Positions 22,066 to 34,176 of a stretch of 64,000 nt of DNA are shown piece after piece. Below the pieces are notes generated by a model, which was not told the origin of the DNA, made no database searches, and was given only the letters and a program-made list of their open reading frames with translations. The stretch covers positions 62,472,631 through 62,536,630 of the forward strand of contig CM064426.1 of assembly GCA_032690845.1 (NCBI GenBank), written 5' to 3'. The position numbers and the translations under genes are program-made. The DNA is from Eleusine coracana subsp. coracana (taxonomy: Eukaryota > Streptophyta > Magnoliopsida > Poales > Poaceae). Each line of letters begins with the position of its first letter. Positions within the stretch are counted from its first letter, which is position 1.

Positions 22066-23462
22066 GTTTCTCTTTTCATCTAAGCTCTTAAATGGTTTTT
22101 GAGGTTGTTTTGCTTGCACACAAGACTGGTACTTTGATCGTTTGACAATATTAAACTTAGGAATAAGCTCTCATCTGGACATTCTAGCAATGGTGTCCAA
22201 CCCAATATGACAAAAACATGAGTGCCACACATCAGCCTCACAAATATTTTTATTTATCATGGATGCAACATTCAGATTATAAGAATACTCAGAAGTATTC
22301 AAGCAGAACAAGCCTCCACTTAAATAGCCTTTGCCAACAAAGTTTCCAAACTTGGACATTACAACTTTATTTGACTCAAACACTAACTTATAACCATCCC
22401 GACACAATAAGGCAACACTAATCAGATTCTTCTTTATTGTGGGAGCATGCTGCATGTTCTTCAAAAGGATAGTCTTCCCTAAAGTTAGCTTCAATTCGAC
22501 GGTACCAACACCAAGAACAGAAGCAGCTGATCCGTTTCCCATCAGGATGGAGGAGGACCGCGTCCCCTGGTAAGAAGAGAACATAGACACATCAAAACAT
22601 ATATGAACATTGTCACCTGTATCAACCCACCAGTCCAAAGATTGAATGGCCGAGAAAACAAATAAATTACCATACCCGGATGGATCGGTCTCATCACTGG
22701 TGTTTGTGCCAATGGTCACATTGACAGCCTTAATCTGCTATCCATCAAAATTGTCTTTGCGGTAGCGGCAATCTTTCGCAAGATGCCCTGGTTTGCCACA
22801 CATATAGCATGATCTATTCTCCTTTTTTTTGCATTGTTCTTCTTGAATGATTTTCTTAGGCTTTCTACTAGCCTACATCTTACTCTTGTTCTTGTTGTAC
22901 TAATTTTTCTATTCAACTCATGAGCAGGGAGTTTCAGGCTCATAGAAAAATCTTCCCTCTTGTGTTTCAGGCTCATAGAAAAATCTCTCCACGTGGCAGG
23001 GAGTTTGGCAATAATGCCTGCTGCCACAACTCAATCAGATAGAGGGCATCCCAAACTTGCAATCTCTCTGACCAGAAGTTGTAACTCATGAGCTTGAGAC
23101 ACTATCGACTTTGTAGCATCAATGCTGAAGTCAAAAAGTTGCTCACACATGTACAACAGGTGACTGGCTTTAAAGACGGCATATTTGCGCTCAAGTGCAT
23201 CCCACTACTCAGTGGGATAGGAATAATTCATATTAACATCATACAAATTATCTGCTAAAAGAGTCAAGATGTAGCCAAGAACTGAATCATGCGTTGTGGG
23301 GAAAATGGTGGTCTACTCAACCGTGAGTGGGATCACTGGGTGGATCACCCACCACAGTCCCATTGACATAAGCCAGAATCTGGCTTTAGTCTACCAACGA
23401 CGGAAGTTCTCACCAATGCCAAAGCTCTCACGTTTCATTGCATCTGAAGCACCAGCCATTGC
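22066..23462 (-). pseudogene. copia gag, protease and GAG-pre-integrase (truncated, broken)
   Basis: ATG at 23462 (MAGASDAMKRESFGIGENFR), typical of copia gag with the UBN2/DUF4219-type opening. Frames then change several times. The zinc knuckle CYMCGKPGHLAKDC (about 22760-22800) is intact. The protease region SLDWWVDTGDNVHICFDVS keeps D-T-G. A pre-integrase block follows: LLKNMQHAPTIKKNLISV and ADVWHSCFCHIGLDTIARM, then the integrase start KYQSCVQAKQPQKPF. The reading ends at about 22066. A duplicated phrase (TTCAGGCTCATAGAAAAATC, 22936 and 22968) lies inside gag and accounts for a repeated peptide. Confidence 0.85.
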
Positions 23463-23642
23463 AAGAATAATAGAATAAACGCAATGATAAGCTTTCTGGA
23501 TTGTTGAAAATATGCGTGTTATTCTATTTCCAAATTTTTGTTTTAGGAAAATTTCATACACATTCAAACTCGTTTGCATAACTGAAGTAGTAAGCAGAGC
23601 AACACAATTATAAGCATGGGAGACATTGACTCATGTTGGGTT

Positions 23643-24374
23643 TGTTAGCGCTTAATTTAGCACAAATAGTAGATGAAGCAGATCGTCGATGTAGAGTCAT
23701 AGTTTGTCGATGAGGCAGCGTAGATCGTTGTGGATCTGCCTCGAGTGGTCATGCATATGCGCTTCCCAGAAACCTTATTGCCTCTCCTCATGCAGGCTTC
23801 ACGACGGCAAAGGCTCGAAGATTCCGCTCACCCTTTTGCTCTGTGCACATAGAGGAATAGGGCCGGTGAGATGGAAGCAGCTCAACACCATAGCACAGCT
23901 CTCCAAAAGAATGGAAGAAGCAGATGTGGAAGGGAATGTTCTGGTTCTAAAAACCTGAACGTCTTCAGGGGCCTAATATAGGCATGGCTCCCCTCAAGGA
24001 GTCGTTTCCTCTCTAATTGTGCCCACTAATTAGCAGTTAATAGCATAGCTGGCCTATTGACTCTAATTATGGCAATTAACTGTGTATTAATTCTCTTGAT
24101 TAGTACATAGAGGTTCAGATTTGATGAAGGATATGAGTGGCACAAAGTCACTTAGGCTCACAGCCACGGCACGCCATGGTCGCGCATCGCAAGTCACAAG
24201 TCACGCGGGACAACACGCGAAAAAGCGTGTATACACGCATGCATGCGTGCATGTGTACTCATAGCAATACTATCTTTCTCTCCCAGTGTTTTGTTTATTC
24301 AGCTATGGGTAAAGTGCAGCTATTTATGTTGGTGTGAACCACCATAGACTAGCAAGGTAGGACTAAAACCAACA
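23643..24374 (-). repeat. Probable LTR of the minus-strand copia fragment
   Basis: 732 bp. On the minus strand it runs from TGTTGGTTTTAGTCC to CGCTAACA, giving TG/CA ends, and it sits 180 bp before the gag ATG. GCCTATATTAGGCC (about 23970-23985 on plus) is a possible TATA region. The partner LTR is absent, so the assignment rests on position and termini. Confidence 0.6.
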
Positions 24375-24430
24375 GTCACTTATTGCTTTAGAATTTTCAC
24401 CTGAATAGGCCACATAAAAATGGGCCAAAT

Positions 24431-24670
24431 TTAAGTACCTTAACTTCTCTCGAACTGGCTTGTCCGGCTATATCCCTATTGAGAACAGCCAACTTTCCAA
24501 CCTGGTCACTCTAGACCTCTCGATGTGGTCAGATCCAAAAAATTTAAGTCTTGATACCTTGATTGATAACCTTGGCAGTCTCCAAAAGCTATATCTCGAT
24601 TCTATACATATTTTGGTAAGTCCAATCAATTTGGCACATGCTTCTTCAACCAATAAAATATGAGGTATCA
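24431..24670 (+). pseudogene. LRR receptor-like protein gene fragment
   Basis: About 240 bp closely matching 54680-54917 of the RLP gene downstream. It encodes YLNFSRTGLSGYIPVENGQL-like residues (here with small changes), LSMWSDPKNLSLDTLIDNLG and LVSPINLAHASSTNK, then a stop at 24661. It has GATAACCTTGGC where the longer copy has one C fewer, so this scrap keeps the normal LRR frame at a point where the longer copy is shifted. Both edges are abrupt. It lies between a copia LTR and the Tekay insertion, suggesting that an RLP paralogue once stood here. Confidence 0.9.
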
Positions 24671-24808
24671 TTTTGGAATATTATCTCAATTATAGTCCTT
24701 GCTAGAGACGCCTAGGGGGTTTGAGAGGCTGAGATCCTTGGGCTTGATTGGCAGGAGTGAAAGGTGGAGATGCACAACACGGCAATGGCACCGTGGAGGA
24801 TGGGCCAC
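24671..24808. other. Left target flank of the Tekay insertion
   Basis: No gene. It ends in the target duplicate GCCAC (24804-24808). GGCAATGGCACCGTGGAGGA here (24781) is nearly repeated beyond the element at 50407 (GGCAATGGCGCCATGGAGGA). Confidence 0.6.
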
Positions 24809-27800
24809 TGTAACAGAACCTCCTTACCATGGAGATGATTCCATTCTAGGATCTTTCTTGGGTGGCGACACGCGTTATGACGCCCAATAGTATAACACAT
24901 GACAGACTAATATAACTGCAGCAGAAACATAGAGTACAAAGTTTTTATATAAATCTGAATTTAGATTACATACCAAAGTCTTTAAAAGATGCGGAAGCGA
25001 ATAGTTCAACAGGAATAAAATGGTCCAACAAAATAAGAAAGATATTGTCGCCGTCTCATGACGATTCACATAGAACCTCTAGCCTTGTAGGTGTTTGCCC
25101 AAACACCGTACCGGCAATCAACGGTCTACTCCTCCTCATCATCAGTGCACCGTTCCCACTCGATGTTCTAGCAGTCAGGACGCTAGCCTTCTCAGTGGAG
25201 CCTCCCACCGCAGTGGCAGTCTCCCCCCTGATCATCTGAAAACCACATAGAACGACGCCTTGAGTAACTAATTTACTCAGCAAGACTGACCCAACGAAAT
25301 GGCAATCTACAGCCAACTCCTAGACATGCATAGGCTAAGGGTAGGGTTCATGTTGCCAAAAACCATCCTAAGAGTAAAGCCCTAGTTTTCAAGTTTTAGC
25401 ATCAAGTTAAATTAACAGGCAAATAGTGAATTTAGTTTGCACTATGACTACAACAATCATGGTTGCAATACAATTAATAATAAATCCATACAACAATATT
25501 GAACCTATTCATCACATTAATGACTTCCAACACTGCTCCGGTGGAGTTATCAAGTGGTACTCGTTACTGTAAGGGGTAGCGACTTGAACCGATTTACATC
25601 CTGTAGGAGAAACCTACTTGCACGATCCATACGCGCTTCATGGAAGCCGCATGGATCAACCTTTCGTATATGGTACTGCAGGGTCTTTCGAGCCTAGCTC
25701 CTTCAAGAAGGGTCCTCCACGCGATGCGCCCCGTGCCGCCATCCATGGGTAGATTCCTCCCTCCTCCCATCCCTAGTTCTGCCTTAAGAAGTAGGGTATC
25801 TTCCGTTCAAGCAGTAGTTGTAGCTACATTGGTTTACTAGGCCCATAACTCCAGCATGCAAACAGTACGTTCAAACTTGATCCCATGGGCCGGACACGAG
25901 ACATAGCCTTAGGTGACTCAGACAGGGCTACCTCCTTGAAGACAAGTTGTCCTGCCCTTTCCGCCTAGTTGCCCGTCCGGTCTTCATTTGTGATCTCATC
26001 CAACTTTCCTTCATTCGATATTGTTTCCCGGTGACAATATTTCCTAACCTACGAGTGGTCTCTATACCACTCGATGAATATTTATCCTAAATTAAGTAGA
26101 GCAACTACCATCCTAAGGCTAATATCGGGTAAGGGAAACCTACTCTAATTCTAGGTTTTCAAATAACTCCTACAAACCTAATGCAGAGGCAACCCTATAT
26201 CACCCTATCTAGTGATAAAATAGAAAGTGTAAAACTTGGTGGGATGCACCGGGGCTTGCCTTGAGTGGGTTCCAGGTCAGTGGGATTCCCTCCTTCCTCT
26301 TTATGCTCCTGCTCCTGACCCGCTTCCACGTGGTTCACCTCGTGACCTATATGATGTGGATGATATGATGCATGAGAACATTATTCGATTCATGCCACTT
26401 CCTCAACAAATACGTTAACATCAATATTACATGTAGAAGTGGAAGGGGTGTGTCGATTAGTTCAGTAATATACATATGTAATCGAGGCATAAAGTGAGCA
26501 CGTTTAGTGTATTTCCTTCATGGACTCCAGTAAATAAGAGTAGTAATTTGGCACCAAGTACGGGGTGTTGTCCATCGAAAATGCTACCCAGCCTTTACTA
26601 TTTTCACGGAATTATTGGGTTTTGGAAGGAAGTTAATATTTTAGCATGGTTCTGGAAGTCATTTGCATATGGGTGATTTACTACGAATAAAACAGGCCAT
26701 GAGTGATGTACTGGTCAAGTTTCACTTGCATGCAATGAGTCATTGGATTTTTGAATATTTAATCAAGGCCAAAGATTAAATATTTAATGGTGATCAAAAT
26801 ATAGAGAGCTAACATTTGTTATTTTGCAGGATGATTAGGCATTACAAACTAGGATCAACTACCAAGTTTCATTAATTTACCAATTACAGGGAATTACTTA
26901 TAACTTATTTAGTGTGTTGCTTAATTAATTTAGTTCTGATAAAAATGCTATCATGCAAGAAAGTTTGACATTTTTCCCCAATGGTACATGGTCAGAGGAG
27001 TCCAGAGAATTTTATTTTGCCTCAAAATACCTAATAATGAATTAATTATGCATTTCACAACTTTTGACAGTTCCCTGGAATTGATTTAAATCAAGAAAAA
27101 TCATATTAAGGCTCGTGGGCTGAATCATATGTGGCCCATCAGCCGAGCGTGCGCGCGGGGGGTGTCCTCTTGCCAGATCTGGCCCGAGTGCAGTGGAGGC
27201 CCAAGGCCACGACAGCCGACCGGAGCGACGGCGCAGGGGCGCCCAATCTGGAGAGGCTTATGGTGGCGGGGCGAGCACGCGGCGCATGGAAAAAGACGAA
27301 ATGCGGCTTACCTCGGGTGGCTCGGCACGCAGGAGCAGAAGACGGCGGTCAGCGACGGCGTTCCCGTTACAGCTCTGCAAGAACTCGAGGCGAGTGAGGT
27401 CGGGGAGGGATGTGGGGCCGAGTGCATCATGCATGCGAAAGGAATCAAGTCGGGACTCACCAGCGAGTGTGTGTGACGCGGTGGAGCGACAGTCAGAGAC
27501 GGGAAAGGAAGGCTCAATTCCGGCCAGTTCGGTGGAGAAGGCTGGGGTGGCTTCGCGAGGAGACCGAGGGCGTCGGGGCGGAGCTCCGTGTGTCCACAAC
27601 CGGGGCGGGGAGGCGGTGCAGCAGCTGCGTGACGCGAGCAGCTCGGCAGCTCCAATGGCAGGCGCGCTGTGGGCGAGCGAGCAGAGAGAGAGAGGAAAGG
27701 GAAAATGGGGTGGTGTGTTCTGACCAGGGGGAGAAAGACAGGAGGGATGTCGGGGCAGGGTGGGGTAGTCGATCCGCGGCAACAGGCATTGCCCGTACGT

Positions 27801-28331
27801 CGGCGGCCACGCGGCGCCCGGTTGTGTTTTCTCTGGGTCGCTGACAGGTGGGCCCCACAGGGATTTTGAATTTTTGTTTATTTTCCTAACCTGTTAACTG
27901 CCTGCACTTGTTAATTTTGTGGAGACTAATACAAGATTGATCTCGGGAAACTAAAAATATGGGCAGACTCACCATATTGTTCTTGATTTTATAAAAATGC
28001 TAACTATCATTAATTATTAATAAAATTTAATTAGGAATTTTGTAACTAGGGAGGGGTTTTGATCCTTTAACCATTTATTTGGGGCATTAAATAATGGAAT
28101 AAAAAATTTGGTAATTTCCTCAAAATTTTACTTGATCATGACACCAACAACATATATTTTTTGGTAGTATGAGTCATGTGGAAAAATTTGGACTTGTAGT
28201 TTAAATGCTATTCAAATTTTGCTCGAATTTCATCCAATTTGATTTCAAAGTAAGATTTTAAATTTTTATTTTAAGCCCATGTGATTTCTTAGTTGTTGAT
28301 CTTGACACTATGTGACACCAGGGGTGTCACA
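24809..28331 (-). repeat. 3' LTR (element orientation), Tekay element
   Basis: 3523 bp with a GC-rich island (about 27120-27860) that leaves long open frames on all six frames. These are compositional and not genes. It lacks an about 70-bp block present in the other LTR (49140-49207), lost between GGCCAC repeats. Confidence 0.93.
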
Positions 28332-28350
28332 GCGCTCCCCCCTTAAAGAA
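28332..28350 (-). promoter_or_regulatory. Polypurine tract, Tekay element
   Basis: On the minus strand AAAGAAGGGGGGAGCGC-like sequence (AAGGGGGGAGCGC) directly before the LTR's TGTGACACC. Confidence 0.82.
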
Positions 28351-28369
28351 ATCTCATCCCGAGATTAAG

Positions 28370-29560
28370 GAAAACACTACGGTTTACCTAGGTGTTTGTG
28401 TAGGAACTCGGGGTAGTGACTGTGTAAGAATTCCTCTGTCTCCCAGGTAGCCTACTTTGTGGTGTGATTGCTCCATTGAACCTTGTAGAACTTAAGCGTC
28501 TTCATGCGAGTAATTTGTTCCTTCTCATCTAGCACCTTCACCAGACGCTCTGAATATGTCAAGTCGGGTTGTAGTTGTTTGGTGCTCTCCAGTGGAACAT
28601 TTACTGGTGTATTCAGACATTTCTTGAGTTGGGACACGTGGAACATGTCATGCACTCCAGCGAGTTCCACCGGTAATCAGAGCTTGCAGGCCACAGGTCC
28701 ACACCTTGCAATAATTGGGTATGGGCCAATGTAACATGGTGCTAACTTCCCGTGAATTCCAAATCATTGTACACCTTTGGTCGGTGACACTAAGAGATAG
28801 ACCATATCACCGGCTTTGAATTCCAGCGAGCAACGTCTTTTATCCAAATAGCTCTTCTGCCTGGATTTTGCTGCTCATAGATTTGATTGGATTTCTAGTA
28901 CTTTCTCCTCAGCTTGCTGTACTAATTCCGGGCCGAATATTATTCTCTCCCTTGATTCCGATCAACTCAAGTGTGTACGACAACGGTGACCATAAGAGCT
29001 TCAAACGGTGCCATTTTGATAGTTTCTTGATAACTATTGTTGTATGCAAACTCGGCCAATGGTAAGCATTCGTCCCACTTTTTGCTATGGTTCAGTACAT
29101 AGGCTCTCAACATGTCCTCTAATATTTTGTTGACCCTTTTCGTCTGACCGTCTGTTTAGGGGTGGTATGCTGAACCTTTAATCAACCTCGTGCCCAGTGA
29201 TGCATGGAGCTGCTCCCAGAAGCGTCCAACAAACTGGGAACCTCTATCCAATACGATGGTCTTGGGCACACCATGCAAGCAAAGAATCCGCTCGATGTAT
29301 AGCTATGCATATTGCTACATTCGGAATCGGGTGGAGACCGGTATGAAGTGTGCGACCTTGGTAAGCCGATCAACGACAACCTAGATGGAGTCGAACCTGC
29401 GTGACGTCTGTGGCAATCCAACAATGAAATCCATGCTGATGTCATCCCATTTCCAAGCTGGAACACTCAAGGGTTGTAGCTTAGCAGCTTTCTTGAGATG
29501 ATTGGCCTTGACTCTGCGGGGCATCTGTCACATTCTGCTACATACTTTGCTATCTCCCTC
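28370..29560 (-). pseudogene. Tekay integrase with C-terminal chromodomain (broken)
   Basis: On the minus strand: VVVDRLTKVAHFIPVSTRF (first catalytic Asp), GVPKTIVLDRGSQFVGRFWE (second Asp; R where GVP..SDRG is usual), YHP.TDGQT..VNKILEDML (Glu position read as K: QTKRVN for QTERVN), then LAEFAYNNSYQETIKMAPFE, the GPY/F region FHGKLAPCYIGPYPI-like, and a chromodomain: DVFHVSQLKKCLN...KVLDEKEQITRMKTLKFYKVQWSNH and ATWETEEFL. Stops and frameshifts interrupt it at least four times. The chromodomain is the mark of chromoviruses and would steer integration to heterochromatin. Confidence 0.88.
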
Positions 29561-31250
29561 TTCATACGTGTCCACCAATACCTAGATCTCAAGTCATAGT
29601 ACATCTTGTTGCTCCCTGGTTGCATGGAGTACTTTGCAACATGAGCCTCGTCCAAGATCTTTTTTTGAAGTTCTAGATTCTTAGGCACTACTAGGCGATC
29701 CTTGAACCATAACACACCTTCTGCGTCTTCCTGAAAACACCAAACCTTAGCATCGCCCTCTTTTAGTCTCCTTCTAAGGTGTGCCATGCCAACATCATTC
29801 TTCTGGGCTCTACTATCTCTTCTCACAAGGTAGAGATTAATGCTACGTTATAGAGAGCTCCGTGGGTGTCACTTGGACATAATGACCATCTTGAACTTGT
29901 GCGCTGACCATGATGTGATGGCATTGGGCCTTGCGGCTCAGTGCGTCAGCCACGACATTAGCTTTTCCAGGGTGGTAGTGCACTTCCAACTCATAGTCCT
30001 TAATCAGTTCCAACTAGCGACGTTGCCTCATGTTCAGGTGATCCTGGGTGAAGATGTACGTTAAGCTTTTATGGTCGGTGTAGAAACATACTAGATTACC
30101 AAGCAGGTAATGTCTCCATATTCTCAACGCTAGCACCACTGCTGCTAGTTCCAGATCATGTGCGGGGTAATTCTGCTCATGCTTCCTCAGTTGTCGGGAC
30201 TCATAAGCGATGACTCTTCCATCTTGCATGAGCACGCACCCTAACCCAATACCTAAAGCATCGCAATAGACATCAAACGGTTTCCCCAGGTCCGGTTGAG
30301 CTAATACTAGGGAAGTCATAAGATGCTTCTTTAGGGTTTGAAAAGCGTTCTCGCAACCTTGATCCCACACAAATTTCTTTTCTTTCTTCAACGGCTCAGT
30401 CATGGGTTTTGCAATCTTGGAGAAATTTAGGATGAAACGGCGGTAGTAACCGACCAATCCAAGAAAACTGTGTATGTGAAATATAGTCTTCGGTGTCTTC
30501 CAATTCAGTACATCTCTTACTGCTATGCCTTCTTCTGAGATGATGTGGCCCAGAAATGGTACATGCTTCAACCAAAACTCGCACTTGCTAAACTTAGCAT
30601 ATAGCTGATGTTCCCTTAACCTCTGTAGCATAATGCGGAGATGCTCTGCATGTTCTTCTTCTGACTTGGAGTAGACTAGGATGTCATCAATAAACATCAC
30701 TACAAACTTGTCCAGCTCTGGCATGAATATCGAGTTTATGAGGTACATAAAGTGTGCCGGTGCATTTGTCAATCCAAATGACACCACTAAATACTCATAG
30801 AGTCCGTACCGAGTGGAGAATGCCGTCTTGGGGATGTCTTCAGCACATATCTTAATTTGGTGATATCCAGATCACAGATCGATCTTGGAGAAGACTTTAG
30901 CTCCAATCAACTGATGAAAGAGAATGTCAATGCGAGGCAGTGGGTACTTGTTCTTGATAGTCATGGCATTGAGGGGTCGGTAATCTACACATAGCCTCAA
31001 GGTTTCATCATTCTTCTTCACGAACAATGCCGGACAACCCCATGATGAAGAGCTTGGTCGTATAAACCCCTTATCTAGCAACTCTTTCAGTTGCTCTTTC
31101 AACTCTGCCAGTTCCTTGGGTGCCATTTTATATGGTCTCTTGGATATGGGTGTCATCCCAGGCTGAAGCTCAATCTTGAATTCGACGTCCCGATCCGGAG
31201 GTAGTCCAGGGAGATCATCAGGGAATACGTCTGGAAACTCGCTAGCCACT
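29561..31250 (-). pseudogene. Tekay reverse transcriptase and RNase H (broken)
   Basis: 31249-30872: FPDVFPDDLPGLPPDRDVEF, then PYKMAPKELAELKEQLKELL and RLCVDYRPLNAMTIKNKYPL. A stop follows KIDL (30870), then SGYHQIKI and a frame break lead to 30787-30014: FGLTNAPAHFMYLIN, FIDDILVYSKSEEEHAEHL (catalytic DD kept), FLGLVGYYRRFILNFS, and RNase H blocks DVYCDALGIGLGCVLMQDGR, YPAHDLELAAVVLALRIWRH, YTDHKSLTYIFTQ. Then YHPGKANVVADALSRK and, at 29826-29467, the integrase zinc region. The 258-residue open stretch shows decay is moderate. Confidence 0.9.
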
Positions 31251-31900
31251 GGAATATCACCTAATTTAGTGGCGTGGGTGTGTAAACTACAGGGGTTGCC
31301 AATCGGGGATAATTCACTCGAAAACTTACTTTGCCTTGGGTGGGGGAGTCTAGGTGTATGGTGTAGGTATCGGTGTCTAGACGGGCCTTATGGTACCTCA
31401 TCCATGGCACACCCAAGATCACATCAATGTTGCTTCCCTCAAGCACTATGCAGTCTGCTAGACACACCTTTTCTGCTAGTGTTATAGGTAGTTTCCTAAC
31501 TTCTTACCTAGCGGGAGTGTGCCCATGTGCTGACCTAATGAGGTACTATGACTTCATAAGGTGGTGGGGTAGTCGTCGAGTTTTAGCATAGGACGCACTG
31601 ATAAAATTGTGGGAAGCCCCCGAATCAAATAGCACAAGTGTGGGGTGGTCTTGAATAGGGAACATACCAGTGAGGATGGGGTTGTTCTCTGGAATTTCCT
31701 CGAGAGTGGTGTTGTTCACACGACCAGTGTGGTTGGGTCCCCTGTTGTTGCGGTTGTTGTTGTTGCTGCTACTGTTGTTGTTTCTTGGCGGGTTCTAGCC
31801 CACGTTCCTCTTGGGAAAGGTGCACTCCCTTGAAAAGTGTCCAAGGCGACTGTAGTTGTAACAGGGAAAAGGCTATGTCTGGGGGTTCTGCTGCTGTTGT
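31251..31900 (-). pseudogene. Tekay gag zinc knuckle and protease (broken)
   Basis: Zinc knuckle at about 31865-31820: CYNYSRLGHFSREC, with Tyr in place of the second Cys of CX2CX4HX4C (TAC for TGC). Protease at about 31655: LFDSGASHNFISASYAK, with the active-site DSGA intact, then LADCIVLEGSNIDVILGVPWM at 31467-31400. Stops occur between the blocks. Confidence 0.85.
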
Positions 31901-32099
31901 GGGCGATACCCGCCTTGGTTCTGCTGTTGACGTGGTGCCTGGGATCGCTGCTATGGCTGCTGGGGTGGACATGGAAATGGTGCTTACACGGTGGTGGAAC
32001 GATACCTATGTCCCGATGAATCCATGTACACCATGCGATACTTCTGTGGGGGCTCACCGGATGACCCCATAGCACTAGCGGATCTCTTGCGCTCTGCCA

Positions 32100-32864
32100 T
32101 CACCTTGCAGAACCCATCCTCTGCAATGATAGCTTATTGACGAACTCGGCGAATGTGTCGCCCATGTTGAGGTTGAGATGGTCCTGCAACTCTGCACTGA
32201 GTCCCTCCAAGAAACGGTCCTTGCGCTTGGCGGGGGTGTCTACCTGTTCAGGAGCGTAGAGTGCCAGGCGGTTGAATTCCTTGCAGTATTCTTCGACACT
32301 ATGGTTGCCTTGCTTCAGTGCCATAAACTCCCATGCCTTCCTGCGAATGAGCCCTACAGAAATATAGTGGGCACGGAACACTGTCTTGAACTCGTCCCAA
32401 GTGATCTGCGGGTTCTCTCCAACTGAGGCGACATGGTTGGCCCACCATGTCCCAGCTGCACCATGCAGCTGCTATGCTGCGAACAACGTCTTCTGGTCAA
32501 GCGTGCAGTTGAGAAGCCCAAAATTGGACTCGAGCATGCGGAGGAAGTTTTCAGCCTCCATAGGTTCAGTGGTGGAGCTGAATGTAGGTGGCCTGGTGGC
32601 AAGGAAATCGGCGTAGGTATTGTACTGTGGTGCATTGTTGTTGTTGCCCCTAGCATTCCTGTTGGTCACATTCTGTTGTGCCAACACCCGCATGAACTCC
32701 GCTTGCTGCTGTTGGTTCTCCGTCATGCTAGCGAAGAATTGCGCCATCATCTGCATGGGGTTGGGAGGTAGTGGTGGAGCCACATGCTGATTGTTGTTCT
32801 CCCTGGCCCTGGAGCTTTCGGGCTGCTCGCCGTGGAGCTCGTTGGTGTTGCGAGTGCGAACCAT
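32100..32864 (-). pseudogene. Tekay gag capsid (one stop, then frameshift)
   Basis: ATG at 32864: MVRTRNTNELHGEQPE, a Gln-rich segment, APQYNTYADFLATRPPTF, and the gag signature MEAENFLRMLESNFGLLNC. An in-frame TAG follows LFAA (32472-32474). The same frame goes on QLHGAAGTWWANHV, FKTVFRAHYISVGLIRRK and EEYCKEFNRLALYAPEQVDT to about 32130. Frameshifts then lead towards the knuckle at 31865. This is a standard retrotransposon gag domain. Confidence 0.9.
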
Positions 32865-33180
32865 TCTAAAATGCAAGAATAAGGATTCCAATTAGTCTCT
32901 TTTCCATCAACATCATTGCATAATGAATTTATATAACATCACAACACAAGGCACAATGAAATAGCTAACATTTGATGACAAAGTTTGCATCCATAAACTA
33001 CCATAAGTGCAAGTACAAGTCAATAAGGTATGTAGTACATAAACTCAGAATATGTGGCCATCGAGTCACAAAAAAAATTCATGCGGGTGATCCTCAAAAT
33101 ACAGCAACCACGCTTGGATCGACAAAAGCTACCAACCACCTGCCCTGCATGCCTGGCCTAGTCACGTCTGCTACAATCTA
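32865..33180. other. Gap between gag and the upstream ORF of the Tekay element
   Basis: 316 bp without coding potential. Confidence 0.7.
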
Positions 33181-34137
33181 CTAAGCCCTGTCTCCAGCCG
33201 TGCCGGAGGGTCCTGGACGGTCTCCTCCTATGGGTGTCAGGGCCTCATAGTCTATGTCGGACTCCTCGTCCATGTCCTCCTGTGGTTCCTCCTCCTCTGG
33301 TGCTGCCGGTGGCGCCAGAGCCGCCTCCAGCTACTCCTATAGGCCCTGGTTCTCATGGGCCAGGGTCTACAGGTTCTCTCCCATAAGCTCCATCTCCTGC
33401 TGAGCAGCCGTCAACTGCTGCTGTAGGTGGTCGTTGTGGTTAGCGCACTGCTGCATGATCACGTCATGCCTATCTACCTCCTGTGTGAGAGTGTCACGCT
33501 GTCCCGTAACCTCTGTCATGCGAGTCTCGCTCACCTGAAGAGCAGCGGTCAGCCGTTGTATCTCCTTCTGTTGTGCGGCAACTTGAGTCTGCAGGTCATT
33601 CCTCTGCATCCATACCTTCTCAACGTCCACCAGTAGGATTCTGCTGCGGCTACTCGGCTCCTCATCCAAGTTGAGGAGGTACTCGGTGTAGTAAGATACG
33701 TGGTGGTATCCCTCATGGTACTCCGGGTAGTCATCACGGGAGACGCGCCTCACGTGCCTCTGCCAGACCAGGTTGGCCTGGTGCCAGATGGGAATCATCT
33801 CAAATGGGGTCCTAGAGAGCGCTGTGGTGTGGCGCCCGCAGAAGTGAGTGAGAGCCCTATGGGCGACTCTCTCCAAGCCCTTCCAAAGGCTCCCACACGT
33901 CATCGTTCTCTCCATCCCTCGCATGTCAGGGTTGCGTGGGTGGGTTGACACGCAGATGTGCACCTCTGCAAAAGTCACACCATGGCGGCGGACCCAACAC
34001 CCATGGTAGGACGGCTGCTCCTCGTAGCCCAGCCAACATAGCAGGTCCCACAAAAGGGTAAGAAAGCCACGGTGGTGAAGACCGATGGTGTAATGCAACC
34101 CGTCATGCGCAAGCTCCTCAAAGTCGTGGTCGCCCAT
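33181..34137 (-). pseudogene. Extra ORF upstream of gag in the Tekay element (coiled-coil protein)
   Basis: Start chosen at ATG 34137 (MGDHDFEELAHDGLHY), which sits exactly after TTTTTGTTCCAG, a good splice acceptor; the open frame extends back to 34176 without a better start. It reads unbroken to 33367, then passes two in-frame TAG codons (33365 and about 33335-33345) and ends DIDYEALTPIGGDRPGPSG at 33181. Residues 1-150 are rich in Trp, His and Cys (GFLTLLWDLLCWLGYEEQPS; THPRNPDMRGMERTM); 170-260 form a coiled coil (VEKVWMQRNDLQTQVAAQQK, then LTAALQVSETRMTEV); the tail is Pro/Glu-rich and acidic. It has no zinc finger or known catalytic motif. I recall that rice RIRE3-type elements have an extra ORF before gag, probably the same; function unknown. 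Confidence 0.7.
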
Positions 34138-34176
34138 CTGGAACAAAAACTCAATGGTGAGTACAATGTTCCACAA

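Larger units (their letters stand above)
22066..24374 (-). mobile_element. Minus-strand copia fragment with probable 5' LTR
   Basis: On the minus strand: probable LTR (24374 to 23643), short leader, gag from 23462, CCHC knuckle, protease and GAG-pre-integrase ending at about 22066, where the element is truncated. RT and RNase H are missing. Gag opening and knuckle type fit the Ale/Retrofit-like copia groups, but I did not place it. Confidence 0.75.

Noticed and set aside
27129..27869. Several long overlapping open frames on both strands in the GC-rich part of the Tekay LTR
   Set aside because: Open in up to six frames because of GC content; the same region in the other LTR (49068-49897) has different frames open after indels; no domain.
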